DNA of 8,474 nucleotides from assembly GCA_014729565.1 (NCBI GenBank), contig WJJR01000426.1, positions 1-8,474 of the forward strand, in the 5' to 3' direction. A program made the position numbers and the translations under genes. This DNA is from Candidatus Zixiibacteriota bacterium. Lineage in GTDB: Bacteria > Zixibacteria > MSB-5A5 > WJJR01. Each line of letters starts with the position of its first letter. The first letter of the stretch is position 1. Under the pieces are notes generated by a model. That model saw only the letters and a list, made by a program, of their open reading frames with translations. It made no database searches and had not been told where the DNA came from. This document shows, piece after piece, positions 1 to 5,481 of the stretch.

Positions 1-120
1 ATTGTTATTCTCTCGCCGGTGTAATGTGATCCACGTCATGCATGTGAGTCAATAGGGGTCGTTCAAATTAGCATCATTTTCTTAAATGTCCCGGAGTCCA
101 TTGGCTCTTCCACTGCGGAT

Positions 121-182
121 CAAAGACACTGGATCCCCGCTCTCGCACGTCGGCTCCGCCGACGTGCGGGCGGGGATGACAT
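121..182 (+). repeat. Structured dispersed repeat, copy A
   Basis: This 62-bp unit matches 58 of 62 bases of a second copy in reverse orientation at 4118-4179. It folds into a two-part hairpin. The outer stem is ATCCCCGC (133-140) with GCGGGGAT (170-177). The inner stem is GCACGTCGG (145-153) with CCGACGTGC (159-167), closed by a 5-base loop. The four differences between copies include one compensatory pair: G149/C163 here corresponds to T/A in the other copy. The layout resembles REP- or dRS3-like dispersed elements (ATTCCC...GGGAAT type) seen in intergenic DNA of many bacteria. The family name is an inference. Confidence 0.85.
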
Positions 183-195
183 GGAGAGGAGGGGC

Positions 196-320
196 TGTGA
201 TAGGGGGTATGCAATGGGTCGGGTTCTGTGATAGGGGGAGTGCGATTGGTGTGGGATTGCGATTGGTGGGGGACTGCGATAGGCAGGGTACTGCGACAGG
301 CCGGGTACTGCGTGGGATAG
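196..320. repeat. Degenerate 17-bp tandem repeat array
   Basis: About eight G-rich units stand head to tail. Four consecutive 17-bp units begin TGCGA: 241-257, 258-274, 275-291 and 292-308, for example TGCGATTGGTGGGGGAC and TGCGATAGGCAGGGTAC. Before them come units of 14 bp (196-209), 17 bp (210-226) and 14 bp (227-240), and a truncated one (309-320) follows. The units share TG(C/T)GAT-AGG/TGG followed by GGG and a pyrimidine. There are no spacers, so this is a minisatellite-like array and not CRISPR. Guanine is strongly concentrated on the plus strand. Function unknown. Confidence 0.75.
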
Positions 321-366
321 AATCGCTCTTTGTTGTTACATTTGTGGGACGCACAAGTTGGGCGGG

Positions 367-405
367 CGTATCCGCATCGACTACACTCAGCGTAAACAGT
401 ACGCC
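367..405 (+). repeat. 39-bp direct repeat, copy 1
   Basis: The segment matches 480-518 at 31 of 39 positions. Shared cores are GCATCGACT, CTCAG, GTAAAC and CGCC. The core CATCGACTACACTCAGCG belongs to a sequence style (TCGACT-CGCTCAG) that I recall as a common dispersed intergenic repeat in several phyla. That recollection is not checked here. Confidence 0.55.
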
Positions 406-433
406 TCTACGAGTGATTTGCCGGGCTTGTAGC

Positions 434-450
434 GGCGTATTGCATACGCC
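434..450. repeat. Small perfect hairpin between the direct repeats
   Basis: GGCGTAT (434-440) and ATACGCC (444-450) pair perfectly around a TGC loop. It lies between the two 39-bp direct repeats and may be part of the same composite intergenic element. It has no T-run on either side, so it is unlikely to be a terminator. Confidence 0.5.
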
Positions 451-479
451 CTTCGGTGCCACGTCCTGCACGGTCCGGA

Positions 480-518
480 CGTATGTGCATCGACTTCGCT
501 CAGTGTAAACGATGCGCC
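480..518 (+). repeat. 39-bp direct repeat, copy 2
   Basis: This is the second copy of the unit at 367-405, with 31 of 39 positions identical and the same orientation. Its core CATCGACTTCGCTCAGTG is the more typical form of the dispersed motif. It ends 17 bp before the stem of the terminator hairpin at 536-562. Confidence 0.55.
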
Positions 519-535
519 CTTGCGCACAAACACAA

Positions 536-562
536 AACGGGGCGCTCAGTGAGCGCCCCGTT
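536..562 (-). terminator. Intrinsic terminator of the cytochrome-porin operon
   Basis: Read on the minus strand, AACGGGGCGCTC (562-551) pairs perfectly with GAGCGCCCCGTT (547-536), a 12-bp GC-rich stem with a 3-base loop. The run TTTTGTGTTTG begins at the end of the stem. The hairpin lies 42 bases after the TAA at 605-607 that closes the porin frame. The plus-strand reading gives only GTTACCCC after the stem, so it should act mainly on minus-strand transcripts. Confidence 0.85.
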
Positions 563-604
563 ACCCCTAATCCGAGAGATGTGCGGTGTTATGTTGCTGT
601 TTTA

Positions 605-1051
605 TTACCAATCATAAGTGATTCCCGTACGCACAATCCACAACGACCCTGATTCGATTCCGTAGACATAGCCTTCGTTGTCGGTCAGGTCGCGGTAGGT
701 GGCGCCGACGTTGAGACGAACCTTCGGGGTAAGTTGATACGAACCGTCGGCGGAGATGTCGAATTGTTCGTAGTCCAGATCGGAGTAGGCGTCGATCATA
801 CTGTAATCCCAGATGCCGGCGTGGATTTGCTCTTCCACTTCCGTGGTCACATCCGGCATCATCGGCTTGTCCATTTCCGCCGTTGTTGTGATGGCATTCC
901 CGCGCAATTGCAGTAACCACTGATTTGACGGGCGGAACGCAATCCCGCCGGAGAAGACGTGCGCATCGCTCGAGTAGTCCGTAATGGTCAACAACGAACC
1001 AAAGTGTTTCGGGCCTCCGTCACCACCGGTGACGTTCAAGAGATGCGCCGC
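605..1051 (-). CDS. C-terminal barrel segment of the MtrB/PioB-like porin, separated by an in-frame TGA
   Basis: These 148 codons continue the reading frame of the 1052-2788 porin without any shift; only the TGA at 1052-1054 separates them. The product looks like the last strands of an outer-membrane beta-barrel, with short amphipathic strands such as HVFSGGIAFRP, WLLQLRGNAI, KVRLNVGATY and IVRTGITYDW. It ends in an aromatic residue (W), as BAM-recognised barrels usually do. There is no signal peptide and no convincing Shine-Dalgarno site. The first possible starts are a TTG at 1037-1039 and later weak codons, so independent translation into the outer membrane is implausible. I read it as the detached or recoded C-terminus of one 727-residue protein (605-2788). 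It ends with TAA, followed by a terminator. Confidence 0.75.
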   Translation of the reverse strand, partial: AAHLLNVTGGDGGPKHFGSLLTITDYSSDAHVFSGGIAFRPSNQWLLQLRGNAITTTAEMDKPMMPDVTTEVEEQIHAGIWDYSMIDAYSDLDYEQFDISADGSYQLTPKVRLNVGATYRDLTDNEGYVYGIESGSLWIVRTGITYDW

Positions 1052-1054
1052 TCA
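1018..1054 (-). other. In-frame TGA followed by a GGU-loop hairpin (possible recoding signal)
   Basis: On the minus strand the TGA (1054-1052) follows ...LVPLMDG. Seventeen bases later CGTCACC (1034-1028) pairs with GGTGACG (1024-1018) around a GGT triloop. Bacterial SECIS elements lie just downstream of a UGA and carry a G in the first loop positions, so placement and loop are compatible. The typical bulged U in the upper stem is absent, and a barrel porin is not a known selenoprotein. A nonsense mutation or base-call error explains the TGA more simply. The hairpin is certain as a sequence; its function is speculative. Confidence 0.3.
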
Positions 1055-2788
1055 GCCATCCATCAGCGGGACAAGTACAGGCAAATTCGACTCGTCCATG
1101 GTGAAGGTGTAGCTGCCGTACAGGCTCCACTTGGGATCGGGAGCCAGCGTAATCGTGGCATTCGGCTGGAACAGCGTGCGTTCGTAGTCGATGCTGTCCA
1201 GATCGCTGTTGGCTTCCAACCCGATTTTCAATCCGAGGTTCAGGTTCACCGTCGCGGACGGCCGCAACGCCACCGAGGCATCGATCCGATGCTCACTCGT
1301 CGGCTCGGTGGTGACGTCCATGACCTTGAGTTGTTCACGCTGGTAGTAGTACGCCTGGTTGCTGACGTCGTTGAGTTCCAGCACACCGTTGCCACGCGTT
1401 TCGTACACACCGCTGTAATGCGTGAATGGTTTGTCGGTCAGTTCAAGCCGGTACCCGAAGCGAAGCGTCGCTTGTCCTGACGCACGGTGTGTCACCTTCG
1501 CCTGGCCGATCAGCCGCGTGGTGGTCTCCCCGGCATCCTCGAACGGAACATTGTCGCGATCAATCGATTCGTAACCGGCCAAAAACTTCGCGGTCGTGCG
1601 CCGCGCGGCCTTCCATTTCAATTCCAGATTACCGCTCAATTCGGTGCGGGTCATGGCCGACAGACGCAGGTAGTCGAAGTCCTGTCCGCCACCGCCGCGT
1701 CCGTCGCGCCACGTCGGCACATCGACGAAGTAATCATCATTTTCGACACGCCGTACGTTTACGCGCGCCCGCAGTGACGTCTTTGCCGACGTGCGCACGG
1801 CGTACTGCAGCACACCGCCAGTCGCCGTCGCTTCAAGTTGCGTGTCTTTGTTCTTCGTGGTGGCCAGCGACGCGCGTCCGACGAGCGTGCCGTTGCCGAG
1901 CCGCGCGCGCCCTTTCAGCGCATGCGCCATCTTCTCGACTTCCGGAAGCGCTCCATAGCCGATCACCGAATCTTCGAAGTTCAATCGCGACGCGAACTCG
2001 TCACCCGCGCCACCATTGACCGGATGCGATGCCGAGTCGAACAGAACGGTGGCAACCTCGCCATCGGGCTGGAAGATGCGATAGTCGAACTCATACCCGA
2101 TGATCGCCTTGCCGGCGTCGGCTTCCAGTTCACCGGTCAACGCGTGAGTTCTGTTTTCACGTTCGGCCGTCTGTGACGTCATGTGGCACGATGAGCAGTG
2201 CCCCGACGATACGCGTTGGTCGTCCCCCGATTCGAGAATCGTTCGGTGTGCCGCCCGCAATGTCAGCCAGTCGGCGCCGCGGGGACTGAACTCGGCCTGT
2301 GTACGAATCTCACGCCGGTTATACCCGTAGTCGGCGGTCGGATCCAAATCCTCGTTCGTGATCATCTTCCCGCCGGGCGCGATTCCCTCCCGGTCTTTCG
2401 ATTCACGCACGCTCATGTTGTCCAGCAGATCAGTCGCGCGTTGCCGCTGAAACGACTGCACGTCGAGCCGCAGCTTGAATTGGTCGTCGATGCGCGCGCG
2501 TCCGCGAAAACCGAATTCATCGGGATCGTAGAAGCGCCCATCCAGTTCAAACATGTTGAAATCGCGGCGTCCGAGAACATACAGGCCGACATCGCCCATG
2601 CCTTCCTCTTCCCCGCGATTGAATTCGCCCACGCGTTTGATCGACTCGTCGATCCCCGTGTAGTGGCCGCCCAAAAACAGCGAACCGGTGTACACGGCGT
2701 TGCCCTCCTGCGCCACGGCCGGAGTGCAGATCCAGACGATGGCGCCGATCAGCACGCTGGACACCCATATCCATCGCACACGTCTCAT
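1052..2788 (-). CDS. MtrB/PioB-family decaheme-associated outer-membrane porin (N-terminal 578 residues)
   Basis: This is the beta-barrel sheath of a porin-cytochrome conduit, expected to hold the decaheme cytochrome in the outer membrane so that electrons can pass between periplasm and cell exterior. A signal peptide spans residues 1-26 (MRRVRWIW, hydrophobic core, AVA|QEG). The rest is a chain of alternating-residue strands (GSLFLGGHY, KLRLDVQSF, ATLRFGYRLEL, WSLYGSYTFTM) with charged loops, and contains almost no cysteine. Residues 198-202 (CSSCH, 2183-2197) form a heme c motif using the only two cysteines of the mature chain. The start has a strong AAGGAGG 5 bases upstream, overlapping the stop codon of the cytochrome gene 10 bp away, so the two are co-transcribed. 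The frame stops at TGA after residue 578, before the last strands; 148 further codons lie in the same frame, and the full form would be about 727 residues, close to MtrB size. The family call rests on gene pairing and barrel character. Confidence 0.85.
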   Translation of the reverse strand: MRRVRWIWVSSVLIGAIVWICTPAVAQEGNAVYTGSLFLGGHYTGIDESIKRVGEFNRGEEEGMGDVGLYVLGRRDFNMFELDGRFYDPDEFGFRGRARIDDQFKLRLDVQSFQRQRATDLLDNMSVRESKDREGIAPGGKMITNEDLDPTADYGYNRREIRTQAEFSPRGADWLTLRAAHRTILESGDDQRVSSGHCSSCHMTSQTAERENRTHALTGELEADAGKAIIGYEFDYRIFQPDGEVATVLFDSASHPVNGGAGDEFASRLNFEDSVIGYGALPEVEKMAHALKGRARLGNGTLVGRASLATTKNKDTQLEATATGGVLQYAVRTSAKTSLRARVNVRRVENDDYFVDVPTWRDGRGGGGQDFDYLRLSAMTRTELSGNLELKWKAARRTTAKFLAGYESIDRDNVPFEDAGETTTRLIGQAKVTHRASGQATLRFGYRLELTDKPFTHYSGVYETRGNGVLELNDVSNQAYYYQREQLKVMDVTTEPTSEHRIDASVALRPSATVNLNLGLKIGLEANSDLDSIDYERTLFQPNATITLAPDPKWSLYGSYTFTMDESNLPVLVPLMDG

Positions 2789-2798
2789 CGATTCCTCC

Positions 2799-3749
2799 TT
2801 ATCGACTCAGCGCCCCGGGGGCCGTGATTGATTGCGCCGGTTCATCAGATCCGTGAATGGCCATGTGACACTGTGTGCACTTGGTCAGCATCGCTTCCTT
2901 GAAACCGTCGATCGACGATTCCCCGCCGCGTTCCGGATAGACCGGCATGGTGAACTCGCCTTCAATACCCGCCAACTGCGTATGGAAGTGCATCTGGTGG
3001 CAGGAGAGACAGAGCGCCGGCTCGGTCTGTACGAGCAGATTGTCGGCCACGGTCCCATGGGGATTGTGGCAGATACCGCAGTCTTCGATCACCGGTTCGT
3101 GTTCGAAGATGAACGGCCCCTCTTTCGAGGCATGACATGAGAAACACAGTTCGTTCTCGTCCGCCGTGGCGGTGTGCATCGTTTCCTGCCCGTGCGGATT
3201 GTGGCAGTCGGTGCACTGCATCAACCCCTCTGTGATCGGATGATGCGAGGGCATGTTCGCCTGCGCCCGGATGTCGGTGTGGCAATCCATACACAGATCC
3301 GACGAGGCCTGTCTCAGTGTCGATTCGGTCTCGTGCGCGTTGTGACAGTCGGCGCATCCGCCCGACAGCGCGTAGTGCGCATCGCCCAACACCTGATCTT
3401 CGTGCAGTTCGGTGTGGCACGACAAACACCACTCCGAATTGCCCGGCTCGTCGGTGTTCCCCGGGTTGGCGATCAGACTCGCGTCGCCCTCGTCGGCGTG
3501 TGCCGATCCCGGACCGTGACACGATTCACAGTCGACATGATTGTCGGATGATCCCGACCAGTAGACCTGCCCGTGCATGGTCGATGGATACTCCGCGCTG
3601 ATCTCATCGTGGCACATCGCGCACGTTTCGTTGCCGACATACGCGGCATCATCCGGCGGCGTACCCGCCACCGCAGTCGACGCCACGAGCAGCGTACACA
3701 CGACGAGAACACACCCGAGGAATTGCAGTCGCCTACAATATCCTGTCAT
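2799..3749 (-). CDS. Periplasmic decaheme c-type cytochrome, MtrA/DmsE family
   Basis: This 316-residue protein is exported (signal peptide 1-28, hydrophobic core FLGCVLVVCTLLVA, AVA|GTPP) and should carry ten covalent c-type hemes. CXXCH motifs begin near residues 43, 74, 108, 132, 153, 179, 202, 224, 247 and 291. Repeated CHNPHG/CHNAHE segments and a further HH and H-rich stretch supply likely distal ligands, as in MtrA, PioA and DmsE, and the length matches MtrA/DmsE (about 330). The expected role is to pass electrons from the inner-membrane quinol or c-cytochrome pool through the porin encoded next. The direction (reduction of metals or other outside acceptors, or uptake as in PioA) cannot be read from sequence. 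I chose ATG 3747-3749 because GGAGGGGAGGAG lies just upstream; an ATG 12 codons earlier (3785) has no ribosome site and would put charged residues before the signal peptide. It ends in TAA. Confidence 0.93.
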   Translation of the reverse strand: MTGYCRRLQFLGCVLVVCTLLVASTAVAGTPPDDAAYVGNETCAMCHDEISAEYPSTMHGQVYWSGSSDNHVDCESCHGPGSAHADEGDASLIANPGNTDEPGNSEWCLSCHTELHEDQVLGDAHYALSGGCADCHNAHETESTLRQASSDLCMDCHTDIRAQANMPSHHPITEGLMQCTDCHNPHGQETMHTATADENELCFSCHASKEGPFIFEHEPVIEDCGICHNPHGTVADNLLVQTEPALCLSCHQMHFHTQLAGIEGEFTMPVYPERGGESSIDGFKEAMLTKCTQCHMAIHGSDEPAQSITAPGALSR

Positions 3750-3800
3750 GGGCTCCTCCCCTCCGTTGTGACTATTCTTCAGCATTCGTCATCGCTCACA

Positions 3801-3820
3801 GTTAGTGATTGCTCACTAAC
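3801..3820. promoter_or_regulatory. Perfect 8-bp palindrome in the cytochrome leader (operator candidate)
   Basis: GTTAGTGA (3801-3808) and TCACTAAC (3813-3820) form a perfect inverted repeat with a 4-base spacer, centred about 61 bp upstream of the cytochrome start. TTAGTGA-N4-TCACTAA looks like a dimer-binding operator, for example of a TetR-type repressor, and shares the GTGA...TCAC core with the site 61 bp further upstream. In RNA it could also form a leader stem-loop. No regulator is encoded in the window. Confidence 0.5.
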
Positions 3821-3863
3821 AATGTCGGAATTTGAATGGTCTGCCCCGCCCGCGCAAGGATAA

Positions 3864-3879
3864 TGTGACACAATTCACA
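3864..3879. promoter_or_regulatory. CRP/FNR-family binding site (TGTGA-N6-TCACA)
   Basis: TGTGACACAATTCACA is a full match to the TGTGA-N6-TCACA half-site pattern bound by CRP-type regulators. It lies about 115 bp upstream of the cytochrome start in an AT-rich stretch. Control of outer-membrane cytochrome conduits by CRP is known from Shewanella, so the site is biologically sensible. Which member of the CRP/FNR superfamily binds it here is unknown. Confidence 0.6.
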
Positions 3880-3883
3880 AAAG

Positions 3884-3913
3884 ATGATAAAATAAGGGTT
3901 GATTTGGCCGCAA
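3884..3913 (-). promoter_or_regulatory. Weak sigma70-like promoter candidate for the cytochrome operon
   Basis: On the minus strand TTGCGG (3913-3908) stands 18 bases before TATCAT (3889-3884), each matching the consensus at four positions. A start would fall within the TGTGA-N6-TCACA palindrome, which would then act as a repression site. If the palindrome instead activates, the true promoter lies closer to the gene, where I see no good boxes. Tentative. Confidence 0.25.
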
Positions 3914-4041
3914 TCCGACGTTGGAGACTACGACTTAAGATACTGTCTCACAATAACCTAAACGTTTTGGTGGGATTGAAATTGAACTAAGGGAGTATGT
4001 CTATTTGAGTGGTTTTTATGGTACGTCCACTCGAGGGGTGC

Positions 4042-4088
4042 CCCACCCTACCGGTGAATCGACGAAGTCGATTGGCCGGGAGGGTGGG
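4042..4088. repeat. Long interrupted hairpin
   Basis: Three stacked stems share one axis. CCCACCCT (4042-4049) pairs with AGGGTGGG (4081-4088), CCGG (4051-4054) with CCGG (4076-4079), and AATCGAC (4057-4063) with GTCGATT (4067-4073), closed by a GAA loop. Only small symmetric mismatches separate the stems, giving 19 pairs in 47 bases. The form suggests a palindromic intergenic repeat unit or the end of a small mobile element. No T-tract follows on the minus strand. Confidence 0.7.
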
Positions 4089-4117
4089 TTCAGATTCGGT
4101 TCGGCTGCCACCTTCCA

Positions 4118-4179
4118 ATGTCATCCCCGCCCGCACTTCGTCGGAGCCGAAGTGCGAGAGCGGGGATCCAGCGTCTTTG
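4118..4179 (-). repeat. Structured dispersed repeat, copy B
   Basis: This is the reverse-oriented copy of 121-182, with 58 of 62 bases identical. The outer stem ATCCCCGC (4123-4130)/GCGGGGAT (4160-4167) is unchanged. The inner stem is GCACTTCG (4133-4140)/CGAAGTGC (4148-4155). Relative to copy A one G:C pair has become T:A while pairing is kept, and the top pair of the stem is lost, which enlarges the loop. It lies about 4 kb from copy A, on the other side of the cytochrome-porin genes. Confidence 0.85.
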
Positions 4180-4314
4180 GGCCACGACGGGCACGCCCGT
4201 ACGCCCCCAAATTCTTTGGGAAGGACCTGTGTCTCTAACCAATGCTCAAATGGACTTGGCCGTTTATGCAGACTCAATAGACACTCAGAAATCAGCAGAG
4301 GATTCTTGTTAGTG

Positions 4315-5481
4315 CTACTCCACCTTTTCCAGTCGCGGATTCGGCCGGTACTTCCGCCCGACTTTGGCCTCGTGACGCCACTCGCCATCCCCCCTCAGAC
4401 CGACGACATCGGCGGTGAAGTCAAACTGTCCGGCAAACATCGATGACCCGACGCCATACGCCGCCACCGGCAAGTTCAACTGTTCGAATTCGAGGATCTT
4501 CTCCGGCGTGAAACCACCCGACACGATGATGCCGATGTTGTCGTAGTATTCGCGTTCCGCAGTCCCCTCCGGATGAGCGGCGGCACGCGCCTTCAATGCT
4601 TCGTAGACTTTGCGCACCAGCACCGGATTGACGCCGGTCGGCTTGAACAGCTCCATTTCGGGAATGACGGCCTGATCGACCAATGTGCCGCTGGTATCCA
4701 ACCGTACTGCGAACAAGCGATACCGCTCATCATGGTTGGTTTCGAGGAACCGACCCAGCATCGCATCAGCCACGTCGAGCGACGTTGTCACACTGTCGTT
4801 GTGGTAATCAACCAGGGCGACACGCTTGACATCCGGATCGGTGTATTCAGCGAATACGAGTGTCGCTTTGACCAGATCACCGGCGTACCCGGCTTCGAGT
4901 TGGTGGGGGATCGTGCCAATGGCGCGTGATCCCCACCACGCCCCCTGCGCCTGTGTCGACACACCGCCCTGGCTTTCGGCGACGATACGTTGCACCGCGA
5001 CATCGTACGCATACCCATCCCCCGCTTGCGCCTGGTATATGTCGAAGCGCGCGGGAAAGAACAGCACCGGCTTCGGTGTTACGTGACAGGCCGCGCGCAC
5101 CGTGCGGTACACATTGGTGGCGACGCGTGTGCGACGCGCCAGCGCTCCAAGCACAACTGTTTCAAGATGCGAAAACAGTGCGAGGTCGCCCTCAACAAGA
5201 AGTACCGTTTCGTGGGGATCGATGCGGTCACCATCATACAGCGCGAAAACATCGAGCTTCCGAAAGTCATCACCCATCGCGACTTTCATAATCCCGATCG
5301 CTTCGTCGATCCCACACACCGTCGCCTTTTGCTTTTGGAACACCTGCCAGCGGACGATCGGGTGGTGATTGGCCGCCTGCAGGACATGCCGCGTGCGATT
5401 GAAGTACTCGTCGGTGTAATATCCCTCGGCCACCCGAGGGTCGACACGCAACACCGATGGATCGAGCCGCGCACGCGTCAT
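4315..5481 (-). CDS. pncB: Nicotinate phosphoribosyltransferase
   Basis: The enzyme joins nicotinate to PRPP, using ATP, to give nicotinate mononucleotide, the second step of Preiss-Handler NAD salvage in the cytosol. The 388 residues show the family order: TDEYF near 23-27 (substrate tyrosine region), ARFDIYQAQAGDGYAYD at 144-160, GTIPHQLEAGY at 189-199 (the GTxxH segment, probably holding the regulatory histidine), DYHND 225-229, VRLDTSG 259-265 (phosphoribosyl contact), IIVSGGFTPEKI 318-329 and AYGVGSSM 341-348. It is a short form, without the C-terminal extension of longer bacterial enzymes. The ATG overlaps the TGA of the nicotinamidase (ATGA, 5478-5481), a classic translational-coupling arrangement that supports both start and function. 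A GGAG lies 9 bases upstream inside the neighbour. It ends in TAG. Confidence 0.92.
   Translation of the reverse strand: MTRARLDPSVLRVDPRVAEGYYTDEYFNRTRHVLQAANHHPIVRWQVFQKQKATVCGIDEAIGIMKVAMGDDFRKLDVFALYDGDRIDPHETVLLVEGDLALFSHLETVVLGALARRTRVATNVYRTVRAACHVTPKPVLFFPARFDIYQAQAGDGYAYDVAVQRIVAESQGGVSTQAQGAWWGSRAIGTIPHQLEAGYAGDLVKATLVFAEYTDPDVKRVALVDYHNDSVTTSLDVADAMLGRFLETNHDERYRLFAVRLDTSGTLVDQAVIPEMELFKPTGVNPVLVRKVYEALKARAAAHPEGTAEREYYDNIGIIVSGGFTPEKILEFEQLNLPVAAYGVGSSMFAGQFDFTADVVGLRGDGEWRHEAKVGRKYRPNPRLEKVE

Larger units (their letters stand above)
1..535. other. Gene-free, repeat-dense spacer
   Basis: I find no supportable gene here. A 140-codon plus-strand frame (86-508) runs straight through repeats and has no protein character. 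The stretch is built mostly of repeat units listed separately: a structured dispersed repeat, a 17-bp tandem array, two diverged 39-bp direct repeats and a small hairpin. Positions 1-120 hold nothing firm. TGTGATCCACGTCATG at 25-40 resembles a CRP-type site with one good half (TGTGA) and one weak half (TCATG), and could belong to a gene beyond the left edge. The stretch lies downstream of the porin terminator. Confidence 0.7.
3750..4314. other. Gene-free spacer: control region plus repeats
   Basis: There is no credible gene in these 565 bases. The half next to the cytochrome (3750-3990) is AT-rich compared with its surroundings and carries the leader, two palindromes and a candidate promoter. 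The half next to the nicotinate phosphoribosyltransferase (4020-4200) contains a long hairpin and copy B of the structured repeat, followed by a small palindrome ACGGGC-AC-GCCCGT (4187-4200). I see nothing definable in 4201-4314 and no T-tailed terminator after the phosphoribosyltransferase, although the hairpins here could stop or stabilise its transcript. Confidence 0.7.

Noticed and set aside
25..40. CRP-type site at the left edge (TGTGATCCACGTCATG)
   Set aside because: Only one half matches well and no gene start is visible next to it in the window. It is kept as a remark only.
196..320. CRISPR array
   Set aside because: The 14-17 bp units are contiguous and degenerate, with no unique spacers and no cas gene nearby.
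86..508. 140-codon plus-strand open frame (and a 129-codon minus frame over the same stretch)
   Set aside because: It is made of the hairpin repeat, the tandem array and the direct repeats. It shows no protein family character or ribosome site and is open on both strands because the region is G+C-rich.
1052..1054. Alternative genetic code with TGA as a sense codon
   Set aside because: The TGA at 5478-5480 is a proper stop in a four-base ATGA overlap, and only this one in-frame TGA is found among about 2,300 codons of recognised genes.
2726..2728. Lipobox at C21 of the porin
   Set aside because: The residues before it (VWI) do not fit a lipobox, and a good signal peptidase I site (AVA|QEG) follows five residues later, as expected for a barrel protein.
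959..2827. Several long plus-strand open frames opposite the porin gene
   Set aside because: They are Arg/His/Pro-rich antisense shadows of a G+C-rich gene, without recognisable domains. The minus-strand porin has a signal peptide, a ribosome site and a coherent product.
3747..3785. Earlier ATG (3785) for the decaheme cytochrome, adding 12 residues
   Set aside because: No Shine-Dalgarno site stands before it, the added residues are the translated ribosome site of the inner ATG, and they would displace the signal peptide.
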